Under the pieces are notes generated by a model. That model was not told the DNA's origin, searched no databases, and was given only the letters and a program-made list of their open reading frames with translations. From Clostridiales bacterium UBA7001 (GTDB lineage: Bacteria; Bacillota; Clostridia; TANB77; CAG-508): a stretch of DNA of 15,166 nucleotides. The DNA lies in the NCBI GenBank assembly GCA_002449785.1, contig DJXP01000059.1, positions 1 to 15,166 on the forward strand. The letters run 5' to 3'. This document shows positions 7,276 to 13,635 of the stretch, one piece after another (position 1 is the first letter of the stretch; every line of letters starts with the position of its first letter). Both the position numbers and the translations under genes were made by a program.

Positions 7276-7299
7276 TAATAATGTAGAGATACACCTTTG
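7262..7299 (+). promoter_or_regulatory. Operator-like inverted repeat over the promoter
   Basis: Perfect 11-bp arms CAAAGGTGTAT (7262-7272) and ATACACCTTTG (7289-7299), 16 nt apart. The left arm covers the first half of the -10 box and the right arm lies just past the expected transcription start, so the left arm would not be in the RNA. A repressor site is the simplest reading; the regulator is not known. Confidence 0.6.
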
Positions 7300-7328
7300 T
7301 TTCTCAAGGGGGGAGAAAGGAAGGAAAA

Positions 7329-7601
7329 TTGATAAAAGTAATATTTAATTTTACATCACAACAAAAAATCATCTGGGAAAAACTCCCTGAATTGTGTGAG
7401 CCTGCATGCGCAACTTCAGAACTCGCAAAAAAAATTAGAAACAGCATGCTGAACACAAATAAAAGCAATGCAACCCTTGAAGTTACCGATGAAGAATACG
7501 CTTCCCTCATTCATGGTGGAATGCCAATCCGTATCGGTGATGATGAAAACGCACTTGCGTATCCTATTCTTAAAGATGGATACTGGCTTGTAATCGAATA
7601 A
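7329..7601 (+). CDS. Small acidic protein of unknown function in a higher-GC cassette
   Basis: A 90-residue protein that I do not recognise. It has no signal peptide, no membrane segment and no known motif; the N-terminal third (MIKVIFNFTSQQKIIWEKL) reads like a beta strand and helix, the middle is polar, and the end (IRIGDDENALAYPILKDGYWLVIE) looks like beta strands. It is acidic overall and has two cysteines (about residues 23 and 27). The start is TTG 7329-7331, with AGGAAGG just upstream. It is the only complete gene on the + strand. Its codons are clearly richer in G and C (many C-ending codons such as ATC, CTC, TAC) than those of its AT-rich neighbours, and it carries its own consensus promoter, dyad and terminator, so it looks acquired. 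No function is proposed. Confidence 0.75.
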   Translation: MIKVIFNFTSQQKIIWEKLPELCEPACATSELAKKIRNSMLNTNKSNATLEVTDEEYASLIHGGMPIRIGDDENALAYPILKDGYWLVIE

Positions 7602-7620
7602 CCATCACATCCCCCCGCGA

Positions 7621-7679
7621 GAAAATGAAATCGAGGCTGCACAAGTAAAGTCACTATAGCAGCCTCGTTTCACTTTTTT
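7621..7679 (+). terminator. Strong rho-independent terminator
   Basis: Perfect 9-bp GC-rich arms CGAGGCTGC (7632-7640) and GCAGCCTCG (7659-7667) with an 18-nt loop; the stem extends with TGAAA/TTTCA, then CTTTTTT follows. On the minus strand the same hairpin is followed by a T-rich stretch, so it may also stop transcripts of the lyase gene. Confidence 0.85.
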
Positions 7680-7718
7680 ATAATACATTTATTTTCGATG
7701 ATATTATTATTTTTTATA

Positions 7719-7785
7719 AAAACACATAGGCCTGTCCCTTTTGGCTGTTTTTACAACCAAAAAATGGCGTCCCTATTGGTTTCCA
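7719..7785. repeat. Palindromic repeat element 4
   Basis: Hairpin arms 7739-7748 (TTTTGGCTGT) and 7753-7762 (ACAACCAAAA) with a TTTT loop; flanked by CCTGTCCC on one side and GCGTCCC on the other. The right end supplies the stop of the lyase gene. Its left end (7719-7741) is 22/23 identical to 1032-1054 within the DUF6077-like gene. Confidence 0.65.
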
Positions 7786-9218
7786 AATTCTTTTTTATAT
7801 GCCTTTACTAATTTTTCTGGCCAATTAGATGTTGGCTCAAGAATACCTGTAAAGAATCTTAATGTTTTAGGTTCATGAACAAATTTTAATCCACCTATTA
7901 AATCTCTATGGTCAAATACCCATTTTACCCTATCTATTACATATTCTGTTTGAGAAAGTGTAAATACCCTTCTTGGAAAAGCTAGTCTTACAAGTTCCAT
8001 AGATGCAAATCTTTCACTTCCATCTGGATTTCTTTCTTCTGAAAGAGTTCCTCTTTCCATTCCTCTTATACCACCACATAAGTATAGTGCACAAACTAGG
8101 GCTCCTGCTGGATATTCTTCTTGAGGAATATGACTACATATTTGGCTTGCATCCAAATGTGCTCCAAGTCCTCCACCAGGTGTAATTACAGGGACACCAT
8201 ATTCATCTAGTCTTTTTACACAGTATTCTATAAATTCAGGTCCTTGTGAAATAACATCCATATCCATTGATTCATCGAATCCAACTGTCATTGCTTCCAT
8301 TTCTTTTACAGACATTCCACCATATGTTAAAAATCCTTCAAACATTGGTACTAAGTCTTCCATAGAATGGAATAATTCTTCATCTCTAACCATAATTGCA
8401 CCACCACGTGCAAACCCAAATTTTCTCCCTGAAAAATATACAATATCAAATAAATCTGCAATCATTCTAGTTATTTCTCTAATAGATTTATTCTTTAGTT
8501 TTTCTTCTCTAACTTTTATAAAATACAAATTATCTTGCAAAAGTGAAGCATCTAAAACAGTTAATATTCCATATTTTTTGGCTATATCTGTTGCAGATTT
8601 CATATTTTCATAAGAAATTGGTTGACCACCTATTAAATTTGTTCCAGATTCTATACGTATATATGGAACATTTTCTGGTGTTTCTTTTTTAATACATTCT
8701 TCTAATTTTTCTAAATCTATATTTCCTTTAAAAGGTAAATTACTTTTTGAAACTAATCCTTCATCTTTAACTAATTCTTCTACTCTTCCACCAAGTCTTG
8801 TAATATGTGCTTTAGCAGTAGTAAAGTGATAATTCATTATTACACAATTTCCCGGTTTAACAAAACGAGTAGCCAAAATGTTTTCACAGGCACGACCTTG
8901 ATGAGCAGGAAGGCAATACTTCATGCCAAAAATTTCGGTTAATTTTTCTTGCATACGATAAAAAGTTTCACTTCCAGCGTAAGCATCATCAGCCCTTAAC
9001 ATTGCTGATTGCATATTATCACTCATAGCATTAACACCTGAATCTGTAAGCATATCTAAAAAGATATCCCCATTATGAAGCTTAAATGTGTTAAATCCTG
9101 CTTCTTGCATTTTCTTAAGTCTTTCATCTGTTTCTAATAAATTAAGTTTTTGAACAATTTTTACCTTATGCATTTCAACAGGTATTTGTTCATGTTTGTA
9201 AAATTTTATTGATGACAT
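7773..9218 (-). CDS. Beta-eliminating lyase, tryptophanase / tyrosine phenol-lyase family, divergent
   Basis: A 481-residue PLP enzyme of the TnaA/Tpl family. Family motifs in order: LTDSGVNAMSD, DDAYAGSETFY (Tyr80), HQGRACEN, FTT at about 132-134, NLIGGQP (Asn194), LDAS (Asp223), SGRK with the expected PLP Lys266, FEGFLTYGG (Tyr299), GMERG (Arg389) and LRFF. Arg389 in MERG corresponds to the tyrosine phenol-lyase substrate arginine (Arg381), whereas tryptophanases have a hydrophobic residue there, which favours a tyrosine-like substrate. Oddly, the conserved cofactor-side arginine (Arg217 in Tpl, Arg226 in TnaA) is Leu226 here, and the residues around Lys266 differ. Start ATG 9216-9218 is chosen because GGAGG lies 8 nt upstream; the ATG at 9222-9224 is too close. 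A T-box leader precedes it. The reaction cannot be fixed from sequence; automatic annotation would say tryptophanase. Confidence 0.85.
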   Translation of the reverse strand: MSSIKFYKHEQIPVEMHKVKIVQKLNLLETDERLKKMQEAGFNTFKLHNGDIFLDMLTDSGVNAMSDNMQSAMLRADDAYAGSETFYRMQEKLTEIFGMKYCLPAHQGRACENILATRFVKPGNCVIMNYHFTTAKAHITRLGGRVEELVKDEGLVSKSNLPFKGNIDLEKLEECIKKETPENVPYIRIESGTNLIGGQPISYENMKSATDIAKKYGILTVLDASLLQDNLYFIKVREEKLKNKSIREITRMIADLFDIVYFSGRKFGFARGGAIMVRDEELFHSMEDLVPMFEGFLTYGGMSVKEMEAMTVGFDESMDMDVISQGPEFIEYCVKRLDEYGVPVITPGGGLGAHLDASQICSHIPQEEYPAGALVCALYLCGGIRGMERGTLSEERNPDGSERFASMELVRLAFPRRVFTLSQTEYVIDRVKWVFDHRDLIGGLKFVHEPKTLRFFTGILEPTSNWPEKLVKAYKKEFGNQ

Positions 9219-9287
9219 AATCATCGCCTCCTTATTAATTAATTTAACTATTAATTAAAGTGGCCAAGAATAACTAATAATTAGGTT

Positions 9288-9311
9288 TAAATATCATTAT
9301 AATGATATTTA
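9288..9311. repeat. Perfect 24-bp palindrome in the lyase leader
   Basis: Each half is the 12-mer TAAATATCATTA read on either strand. It lies between the T-box terminator and the start codon, so it would be in the read-through mRNA. It could be an operator, an RNA hairpin or a chance AT-rich palindrome. Confidence 0.5.
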
Positions 9312-9316
9312 TTTAT

Positions 9317-9533
9317 AAAAAAAAAATTCATAAATAAAGGACGAGCTATACCCGTGGTACCACCTTAATTTATGAATTATTTTCATACACTTAATTTAGC
9401 TATAACGCACAACCGATTAAACTCCTGATTTGTATTTCGTTATACTATTTTTGTTAAGTTCCACCAAACCTTAACTCTCTATAAAAAATTATAGCAAACT
9501 ACTTAAGATCATTCTTCATTTATTTTTATATTG
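9317..9533 (-). ncRNA. T-box riboswitch leader, probably tRNA-Tyr specific
   Basis: The minus strand shows the conserved T-box AAGGTGGTACCACGGG (about 9351-9366) followed by GCTCGTCCTT, which forms the antiterminator. The competing terminator pairs 9363-9378 with 9325-9340 (15 of 16 bp) followed by a long T run. Upstream is a Stem I with the AGTA loop-E strand (9500-9503), a distal arm GTTAAG/CTTAAC with the GGTTTGGTGGAA-type loop, and on the 3' side GAA-A-TAC-A, which places UAC (Tyr) at the specifier position (9432-9434). The UGGU of the T-box pairs with a tRNA ending ACCA, i.e. discriminator A as in tRNA-Tyr and not G as in tRNA-Trp. Uncharged tRNA should permit read-through into the lyase gene. 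The T-box call is firm; the amino acid is an inference from hand folding. Confidence 0.92.
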
Positions 9534-9539
9534 TATAAT

Positions 9540-9569
9540 AGAATAACATATTATTTATATAAATGTCAA
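9540..9569 (-). promoter_or_regulatory. Promoter of the T-box leader
   Basis: TTGACA (9564-9569), 18-nt spacer and TATTCT (9540-9545) with an extended TGt before the -10. Transcription would start near 9533. Confidence 0.6.
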
Positions 9570-9602
9570 TACCTAAATTTATTTTTTTAATTTTATTAAA
9601 AA

Positions 9603-10031
9603 CTATTGAATCATATAGTCTCTAATTTTGAATAAAGTTTTTTCATCAGATATTTGACTTAAGCCAAAATTGTCTAACACATTTTTATCACCTTCATCTT
9701 CCCAATTAATATCAAAATAGTTTACTTTTTTGTTATACCTTGGAAAAGCGTGATAATGAACATAATTATCATGCATCATCATAACAATATAATTAAACTT
9801 TTCTGCACCAAATTTTTTTCTACAAATATCTTCATACCACTTTACAACACTTGGAAATTCAGCAGCTTCTTTTGCATTCATATTACTTATATCTGGAACT
9901 TCTCTTTTTAATAGAATAACTGAATCTCCTAGTGTTGTTTGTTTTCTTCTTAATACTATTATCCAGTTCTCAAATTCCTTGATACATAACTCATCAGGTC
10001 TAAATTTTTTCATAAAACCATATTTTTCCAT
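9603..10031 (-). CDS. HIT-like (histidine triad) protein
   Basis: A 142-residue protein with a HIT-type active site near residues 90-98, NYVHYHAFPRY. The classic motif is H-x-H-x-H; here the first His is replaced by Tyr (Tyr90), while the middle His92, which is the nucleophile in HIT hydrolases, and His94 remain, followed by the usual PR. Upstream, FENWIIVLRRKQTTLGDSVILLKRE fits the family's N-terminal strands. HIT proteins hydrolyse or transfer nucleotidyl groups (for example Ap4A or AMP-lysine); the substrate here is unknown. The ATG at 10029-10031 has no clear ribosome site within 15 nt; GAGAGGAG lies about 35 nt upstream, and the ATG at codon 7 is no better. The promoter is probably at 10100-10128. 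It is separate from the lysR operon, whose terminator lies at 10170-10199. Confidence 0.7.
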   Translation of the reverse strand: MEKYGFMKKFRPDELCIKEFENWIIVLRRKQTTLGDSVILLKREVPDISNMNAKEAAEFPSVVKWYEDICRKKFGAEKFNYIVMMMHDNYVHYHAFPRYNKKVNYFDINWEDEGDKNVLDNFGLSQISDEKTLFKIRDYMIQ

Positions 10032-10045
10032 AACTAATATTTATT

Positions 10046-10064
10046 GATATTCAAATTGAATATC
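10046..10064. repeat. 19-bp odd palindrome upstream of the HIT-like gene
   Basis: GATATTCAA, one central base, TTGAATATC: 9-bp perfect arms. It lies 15 nt before the start codon. Its 9-1-9 form is like a dimeric repressor site; no regulator can be named. Confidence 0.5.
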
Positions 10065-10074
10065 TTTTTCTCCT

Positions 10075-10110
10075 CTCTTTAAAATATCTTCTTATTTATA
10101 TTTTAAAGAG
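10075..10110. repeat. 13-bp inverted repeat over the HIT promoter
   Basis: CTCTTTAAAATAT (10075-10087) and ATATTTTAAAGAG (10098-10110) are perfect inverted copies with a 10-nt loop. The arms overlap the likely -10 box and reach the GAGAGGAG purine run in the leader. On the + strand it is followed by TTTTTT, but no + strand gene precedes it. Confidence 0.55.
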
Positions 10111-10128
10111 TTTTTTATAGTCTGTAAA
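10100..10128 (-). promoter_or_regulatory. Likely sigma-A promoter of the HIT-like gene
   Basis: TTTACA (10123-10128), 17-nt spacer and TAAAAT (10100-10105) on the minus strand. Confidence 0.45.
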
Positions 10129-10147
10129 ATACATATCTTTTATATTT

Positions 10148-10166
10148 TCATAACCTATGGTTATGA
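10148..10166. promoter_or_regulatory. Dyad with LysR-box form (T-N11-A)
   Basis: TCATAACC, 3 nt, GGTTATGA: 8-bp perfect arms containing TAACCTATGGTTA, which fits the T-N11-A dyad typical of LysR-type regulators. It lies between the end of the lysR gene and the HIT-like gene, 19 nt upstream of the latter's likely -35 box. Confidence 0.4.
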
Positions 10167-10169
10167 TGC

Positions 10170-10199
10170 AAAAATGGTAGATTAATTTCTACCATTTTT
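10170..10199 (-). terminator. Terminator at the end of lysR
   Basis: Perfect 12-bp arms AAAAATGGTAGA (10170-10181) and TCTACCATTTTT (10188-10199) with a 6-nt loop and T runs on both sides, so it may work in both directions. The lysR stop codon is inside the stem. Confidence 0.75.
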
Positions 10200-11079
10200 T
10201 ATTATTATTAAATTCTTTTTCTAACATCTTTATTAGATTGCTTAATTCTTTAAATTTATTCTTTTTGTTATAATAAACTCCATATTCTTCTTTAGGCAAT
10301 GAAAAGTTTGTTTTTAATATATTATATGTTCCATCGGCTAATTCTTTTTCTATAAACTCTTTTGAAATTGCACCAATGCCATTTTCAAATTTAAGAATCT
10401 CTAACATTACTGTATTTCTTATATACTTAATATTCTTTTTTTCTTCTTCAGAATATTTCAAACATTTTATAATATTTAAAGCTCTTTTTGAACTTGGATC
10501 TGAAAGATATACTGTTTCCTTTTTTATATCTTCTTTAGAAAATTCTTTATTCATTTCTTTATAATAACGACTATTTACAAAGAAAACATCTGTAATCTCC
10601 CCAAGTTTTATAAAACCAATATTTGGATCATTTAAATCTTCATCTCTTTTACTATATATTCCTATATCAATTTTTTGCTCTAATAAATCTTTCTTTAGCT
10701 CACTTGGTTTTACGTAATTAATGTTTATTTTCATTTCAGGATATTTTTCATAAAACTTCAAAATATAAGGGCTAAATAGTCTGCTAAAAATCATAGCTCT
10801 TGTTCCAATATTTATTTCTCTTGCATCTTTAAACATATTTTCGGCATTTTCAAGTAAAAAAACAGCTTCATTTATTTTTCTAAAAAGCTTTTCTCCTTCA
10901 GATGTTAATACCATACCTTTTCTGCTTCTCTCAAATAGCCTAACATCAATTGCATCTTCTAAATTTTTTATTCTTTTCGTAACAGCTGGTTGAGAAATAT
11001 TTAGTAATTTACTAGCTTTTGTAAGATTTTTCTCGTTTGCAACTGTTACAAATATTCTGTATAACTCAAAATCAACCAT
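10189..11079 (-). CDS. LysR family transcriptional regulator
   Basis: A 296-residue LysR-type regulator of normal length. The N-terminal winged helix-turn-helix (ELYRIFVTVANEKNLTKASK, then NISQPAVTKRIKNLE and LFERSRKGMVLTSEGE) spans about residues 3-62; the rest is the effector-binding domain (IGTRAMIFSRLFSPYILKFY onward). The start is ATG 11077-11079, with GGAGAG 4 nt upstream; a longer frame starting at TTG 11118 would add 13 residues and bury that site. It follows the znuB stop by about 40 nt on the same strand and is probably read with the operon, though an internal promoter may exist (11090-11118). LysR regulators are not the usual control of zinc uptake (Fur/Zur or AdcR are), so its target may be elsewhere, perhaps the adjacent HIT-like gene. 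Confidence 0.9.
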   Translation of the reverse strand: MVDFELYRIFVTVANEKNLTKASKLLNISQPAVTKRIKNLEDAIDVRLFERSRKGMVLTSEGEKLFRKINEAVFLLENAENMFKDAREINIGTRAMIFSRLFSPYILKFYEKYPEMKININYVKPSELKKDLLEQKIDIGIYSKRDEDLNDPNIGFIKLGEITDVFFVNSRYYKEMNKEFSKEDIKKETVYLSDPSSKRALNIIKCLKYSEEEKKNIKYIRNTVMLEILKFENGIGAISKEFIEKELADGTYNILKTNFSLPKEEYGVYYNKKNKFKELSNLIKMLEKEFNNNKKW

Positions 11080-11089
11080 AATACTCTCC

Positions 11090-11118
11090 ATTATATCATT
11101 TGTTTTTTTATGTATCAA
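11090..11118 (-). promoter_or_regulatory. Possible internal promoter for lysR
   Basis: TTGATA (11113-11118), 17-nt spacer and TATAAT (11090-11095) with an extended TGa. Transcription would begin at about the GGAGAG site or the ATG, giving a leaderless message, so it may be fortuitous. Confidence 0.35.
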
Positions 11119-11119
11119 T

Positions 11120-11932
11120 CTAGCTTATTCTATAACTAAAAAGACGACTCAAAATAAGTAAAATCATATATACAAACACTATTGCAGCTCCTGCTGGCAT
11201 ACTTAAGAAAAATGATGCAAAAATTCCTATAACAAAACAAATAATTGATGTTATTACAGATAATATTACCAATCCTTTAAAACTTGTTGTGAATTTTTTT
11301 GCGATAATTGCTGGGAATACAATTAAACTTGAAATTAACATCGTTCCCATCATTCTCATTCCAACAACAACTACTAATGCTGTAAGTAGTGCAATAATAA
11401 ATTGATAAAGTGCAACATTTATTCCAGTAGCTTTTGCATAAGTTTCATCAAATGTAACTAAAAACAATCTATTATAAAAAACTATGTATATTCCTATTGA
11501 TAATATTGAAAGAATAATACTTAATATTACATCATTTTGATTCATTGCTAAAATACTACCAAACATATAATTATAACTATCTGTTCCAAATCCACTAGTA
11601 AATGATGTAATAATTACACCTAAAGCTAAAGCACCTGTTGCAACTAATGCTATTATAATATCTGCAGATTCACCTTTCTTTTGGCTAATAACCATTATAA
11701 TAATAGCAGCAATGATTACTATTGGTATAGATACAGCAATTTGTGGCAAATTTAGCATATTTGCCAAACAAAGTGCTGCAAATCCAACTTCTCCTAGTCC
11801 ATGCCCTATCATAGAGTAATTTTTTAATGTTAGAATTACTCCAATTAACGCTGCTGAAAAAGAGATTGCAATCCCACATAATACTGCTCTTTGCATAAAT
11901 GTATATGATAATAAATTTAATATTTCACTCAT
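11120..11932 (-). CDS. znuB: Zinc-type ABC transporter permease
   Basis: A 270-residue integral membrane protein of the ABC-3 family with about eight hydrophobic helices. Family phrases are clear: MQRAVLCGIAISFSAALIGV at the N terminus, MIGHGLGEVGFAAL near residue 42, DETYAKATGINVALYQF near 160-176 and GMRMMGTMLISSLIVFPAII near 188-207. These permeases form the channel for Zn or Mn delivered by the binding protein. It starts 3 nt after the ATP-binding gene stops. The order binding protein, ATPase, permease, together with the His-rich loop of the binding protein, points to zinc over manganese. Confidence 0.9.
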   Translation of the reverse strand: MSEILNLLSYTFMQRAVLCGIAISFSAALIGVILTLKNYSMIGHGLGEVGFAALCLANMLNLPQIAVSIPIVIIAAIIIMVISQKKGESADIIIALVATGALALGVIITSFTSGFGTDSYNYMFGSILAMNQNDVILSIILSILSIGIYIVFYNRLFLVTFDETYAKATGINVALYQFIIALLTALVVVVGMRMMGTMLISSLIVFPAIIAKKFTTSFKGLVILSVITSIICFVIGIFASFFLSMPAGAAIVFVYMILLILSRLFSYRIS

Positions 11933-11935
11933 TTT

Positions 11936-12595
11936 TTAAAATCCCTTCCAACCTTCTAGATTACCATCATATTTAAGAGAAGTAGCCAAATTTATTATTC
12001 TTGGCTTAATGTCCTCTACTTCGTCAATATCATGTGTTGCCATTATAATTGTTATTTTATTTTCTTTATTTAATGTATTTAATATATTATATAATTCTTT
12101 TGTTATATTAACATCTAATCCAGATACAGGTTCATCTAATATTAATAGTTTTGGTTTTCTAATTAAAGATCTTGCAATAAGCACTCTTTGCTTTTGTCCA
12201 CCTGATAAGTCACCTATTCTTCTATTTTGCAAATCTTCAATTTTTAGTTTTTTAATTATTTCTAAATAATCTTCTTTATCTTTTTTGGTATAAAACAATT
12301 TTTTATGTTTTTGAACTCCAGACATTATTATTTCTTTAGCTGTTGCAGGAAAATTTAACTCTTTCAAATTAGTCTGAGATAAATATGATATCTCATCTAA
12401 TGAAATATTTAAATTCACGCTTCCTTCTTCAGGCTTTAAAAGTCCAACTATTGTTTTAATTAAAGTACTTTTTCCTGAGCCATTTTCTCCAACTAAGCAA
12501 ACATATTCTCCATCCTCAATTTTAAAACTTATATTATCAATAGCAACATGATTAGAATAAAGTACTTTTAAATTCTTAACTTCTAAAATGGTCAT
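11936..12595 (-). CDS. znuC: Zinc-type ABC transporter ATP-binding protein
   Basis: A 219-residue ABC ATPase with Walker A GENGSGKST (residues 36-44), signature LSGGQKQR (about 129-136), Walker B LLILDEP (about 149-155) and the switch ATHD near 186-189. It powers uptake from the inner face of the membrane. The ATG lies one base after the znuA stop (TAA-A-ATG), so the two are translationally coupled. It is a little shorter than many ZnuC proteins (about 230-250) through a short C-terminal end. Confidence 0.92.
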   Translation of the reverse strand: MTILEVKNLKVLYSNHVAIDNISFKIEDGEYVCLVGENGSGKSTLIKTIVGLLKPEEGSVNLNISLDEISYLSQTNLKELNFPATAKEIIMSGVQKHKKLFYTKKDKEDYLEIIKKLKIEDLQNRRIGDLSGGQKQRVLIARSLIRKPKLLILDEPVSGLDVNITKELYNILNTLNKENKITIIMATHDIDEVEDIKPRIINLATSLKYDGNLEGWKGF

Positions 12596-12596
12596 T

Positions 12597-13571
12597 TTAT
12601 CTCAATCCCTTTTCCAAGTTTTCTAAATTTTTCTTCATTAATGAAACATAACTGTCGTTATTAACATCCCCGTTATGTATTGAATAAAACACTAAAGCTT
12701 CTGCGTTAGTTTCTTCTGCTATCATTTTAGCAACTGTACCTTCACTTAATTCTTCATAATATACAGCTTGCATATTGTATTTATTTATATAATCTATTAC
12801 AGATTTAACTTTTGCAATACTTGGGTCTTCTCCTTCTCCGCAGTTTTTATAAACACTTACAAATTTCAAGTTATAATGATCTACAAAATATGCATATGCA
12901 AATTCTCCACCTACTGCAATTTCTCTTTTTTCAGAATTTTCAATAAGATTTTTAAGATTGTTATCTAATTCTAATATTTCTGACTTATAATTTTCAGCAT
13001 TATTTTTATAATAATCAGAATTTTCTGGATCTATTATGCAAAGCTCTTCTAAAATATTATCAATCATAATAATTGCATTTTCTGGATTCATCCAAATATG
13101 TTCATCATATATTTCTTCATGTTCATCATGATGTTCTTCATCTTCTATTATTTCAGAATTAATATATTTTTCTTCAAAATCTTCTATTTTCATTAATTCT
13201 ACATTTTTTGCCACATCTACAACTTTTGAATTTGTTTCATTTAAATTATTAACAATATTTTCTGTCCATGGTTCTAAATCATTTCCAATATATAAAAACA
13301 TATCACTATTTAAAATATCAATCATATCTTTAGCAGTTGGCTCAAAGTTATGTGCTTCAACTCCCGAATTTAAAAGTAATTTCACCTCTCCCTTATCTCC
13401 TACAATATGTTTTGCAAAATCATATTCAGGAAATAATGTTGCAATTATTTGTATTTTATCACTTTTGCTCTCAAAATTATTGTCTTTTCTATTTTTTAAA
13501 AAGCTTATTAAGCTTATCATTATTAACACTAGAATAATAATTGAAAGAATATAATTAAAAATTTTTTTCAA
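12597..13571 (-). CDS. znuA: Zinc-type ABC transporter substrate-binding protein
   Basis: A 324-residue cluster A-I metal-binding protein. Residues 5-25 are a hydrophobic anchor with no lipobox cysteine, so it is likely held by an uncleaved N-terminal helix or an atypical signal. Metal-site features: VEAHNFEPT (His74), an acidic His-rich loop EEHHDEHEE (about 146-153) and DEHIWMNP (His158). The third His seen in ZnuA/MntC (in HDAFGYF) is replaced by GGEFAYAYF (about 221-229), so the third ligand differs. The His-rich loop is typical of zinc-binding members. The start is TTG 13569-13571, with GGAGG 8 nt upstream. First gene of a tight operon with znuC, znuB and lysR; promoter at 13636-13664. 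Confidence 0.9.
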   Translation of the reverse strand: MKKIFNYILSIIILVLIMISLISFLKNRKDNNFESKSDKIQIIATLFPEYDFAKHIVGDKGEVKLLLNSGVEAHNFEPTAKDMIDILNSDMFLYIGNDLEPWTENIVNNLNETNSKVVDVAKNVELMKIEDFEEKYINSEIIEDEEHHDEHEEIYDEHIWMNPENAIIMIDNILEELCIIDPENSDYYKNNAENYKSEILELDNNLKNLIENSEKREIAVGGEFAYAYFVDHYNLKFVSVYKNCGEGEDPSIAKVKSVIDYINKYNMQAVYYEELSEGTVAKMIAEETNAEALVFYSIHNGDVNNDSYVSLMKKNLENLEKGLR

Positions 13572-13635
13572 ATTACTTTTCCTCCATTTATAAATACATA
13601 AATAAACATATTATTTTTTTATATTAACATATTAT

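Noticed and set aside
7304..7510. Minus-strand frame opposite the 90-residue gene
   Set aside because: The + strand frame has the consensus promoter, ribosome site and terminator in the right order; the minus frame has none.
9432..9434. Tryptophan specificity for the T-box, to match a tryptophanase
   Set aside because: No UGG stands in the specifier loop, and UGGU in the T-box disagrees with the G discriminator of tRNA-Trp.
11080..11118. TTG start giving a 309-residue LysR protein
   Set aside because: GGAGAG lies just before the ATG at 11077-11079, and the shorter protein has the usual LysR length and N terminus.
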